A DNA stretch of 64,000 nt from Rhizobium herbae (GTDB lineage Bacteria; Pseudomonadota; Alphaproteobacteria; Rhizobiales; Rhizobiaceae), in the NCBI RefSeq assembly GCF_017873135.1, contig NZ_JAGGJV010000011.1, positions 62,001 to 126,000 on the forward strand, in the 5' to 3' direction. The position numbers and the translations under genes are program-made. Numbering within the stretch: the stretch's first letter is position 1; every line of letters begins with the position of its first letter. This document shows positions 63,810 to 64,000 of this stretch, piece by piece. A model generated the notes under the pieces. It was not told where the DNA came from. It saw nothing but the letters and a program-made list of their open reading frames with translations, and searched no databases.

Positions 63810-64000
63810 GATTCCTCCGATGATTGATAGTCAAAGATCGACTTGCCGGCCTCCAGATGGGGCCGCAGATGTCGCGAGCGTTTTTGCCGCTCGAGCGCTA
63901 CGGCTCCGAGACGTCGCATATGATTGGGATCGGCCACGAACACACCGTCGTCGTCGGCAAGCACCGCATATCCTGGCAGGACCGCCGCACCGCCGCAGGC
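63806..64000 (-). CDS. RraA-like protein, partial (C-terminal 64 residues)
   Basis: The frame enters from outside the window and ends at 63806. It contains ACGGAAVLPGYAVLADDDG followed by VFVADPNHMRRLGAVALE, the conserved P-G-D-VV-ADDDG-VV-P pattern at the end of the RraA/4-hydroxy-4-methyl-2-oxoglutarate aldolase family. Beyond aldolase activity some members bind RNase E; in this catabolic setting an aldolase role is likelier. The 5' end is not seen. Confidence 0.75.
   Translation of the reverse strand, partial: ACGGAAVLPGYAVLADDDGVFVADPNHMRRLGAVALERQKRSRHLRPHLEAGKSIFDYQSSEES

Overview
The window looks like part of a large conjugative plasmid of a Rhizobiaceae-type alphaproteobacterium (Agrobacterium/Rhizobium group). 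Evidence: a complete repABC replication/partition cassette with its counter-transcribed RNA, next to a quorum-sensing conjugation block in Ti-plasmid order (traI-trbBCDEJKLFGHI, then traR and convergent traM), plus families typical of rhizobial plasmids (RHE_PE00001 type, DUF1403, ScpB, DUF1127). I saw no tRNA, rRNA or CRISPR array.

Layout. (1) 1-14.6 kb: an accessory island rich in conflict-type enzymes: a membrane M48-like peptidase, a 1384-residue PD-(D/E)XK-STAND ATPase on the minus strand, then a plus-strand series of an HNH-ABC ATPase fusion, a stand-alone HNH protein, a patatin-like phospholipase, a phospholipase D-like protein and a secreted endonuclease/exonuclease/phosphatase-fold protein. 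(2) 15.2-18.3 kb: a four-gene minus-strand operon (membrane protein, HxE-type 2-oxoglutarate dioxygenase, alpha/beta hydrolase, HPG...GC protein), bordered by small or broken genes. (3) 19.9-34.5 kb: a DNA-mobility module: RHE_PE00001-type protein, tniA-tniB-tniQ, a TOTE-type primase-helicase, ScpB, DUF1403, two tyrosine recombinases with dif-like palindromes beside them, a Tn3 remnant and a complete IS66-like element with terminal repeats and flanking direct repeats. (4) 34.5-37.1 kb: mostly non-coding DNA with a possible small membrane peptide, then an Xre/RES toxin-antitoxin pair. (5) 37.4-41.1 kb: repC, ctRNA, repB, repA. (6) 41.4-53.9 kb: AHL synthase, eleven trb genes, two TraR-like regulators and TraM. 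(7) 54.1-64.0 kb: a response regulator with a degenerate receiver, then a catabolic-looking cluster (amidohydrolase, two MmgE/PrpD proteins, ornithine-cyclodeaminase-like protein, nitrilase-family amidase, RraA-like protein) interrupted by a hipBA module.

How it fits together: RepABC replicates and partitions the plasmid. TraI would make an acyl-homoserine lactone sensed by TraR and held in check by TraM, driving the trb mating channel; three 18-bp-class palindromes sit where such control would act. The most notable signals are the Septu-like HNH/ATPase/HNH/patatin series, the dif-like sites beside the two recombinases, and a KOPS-like octamer whose orientation flips at repABC.
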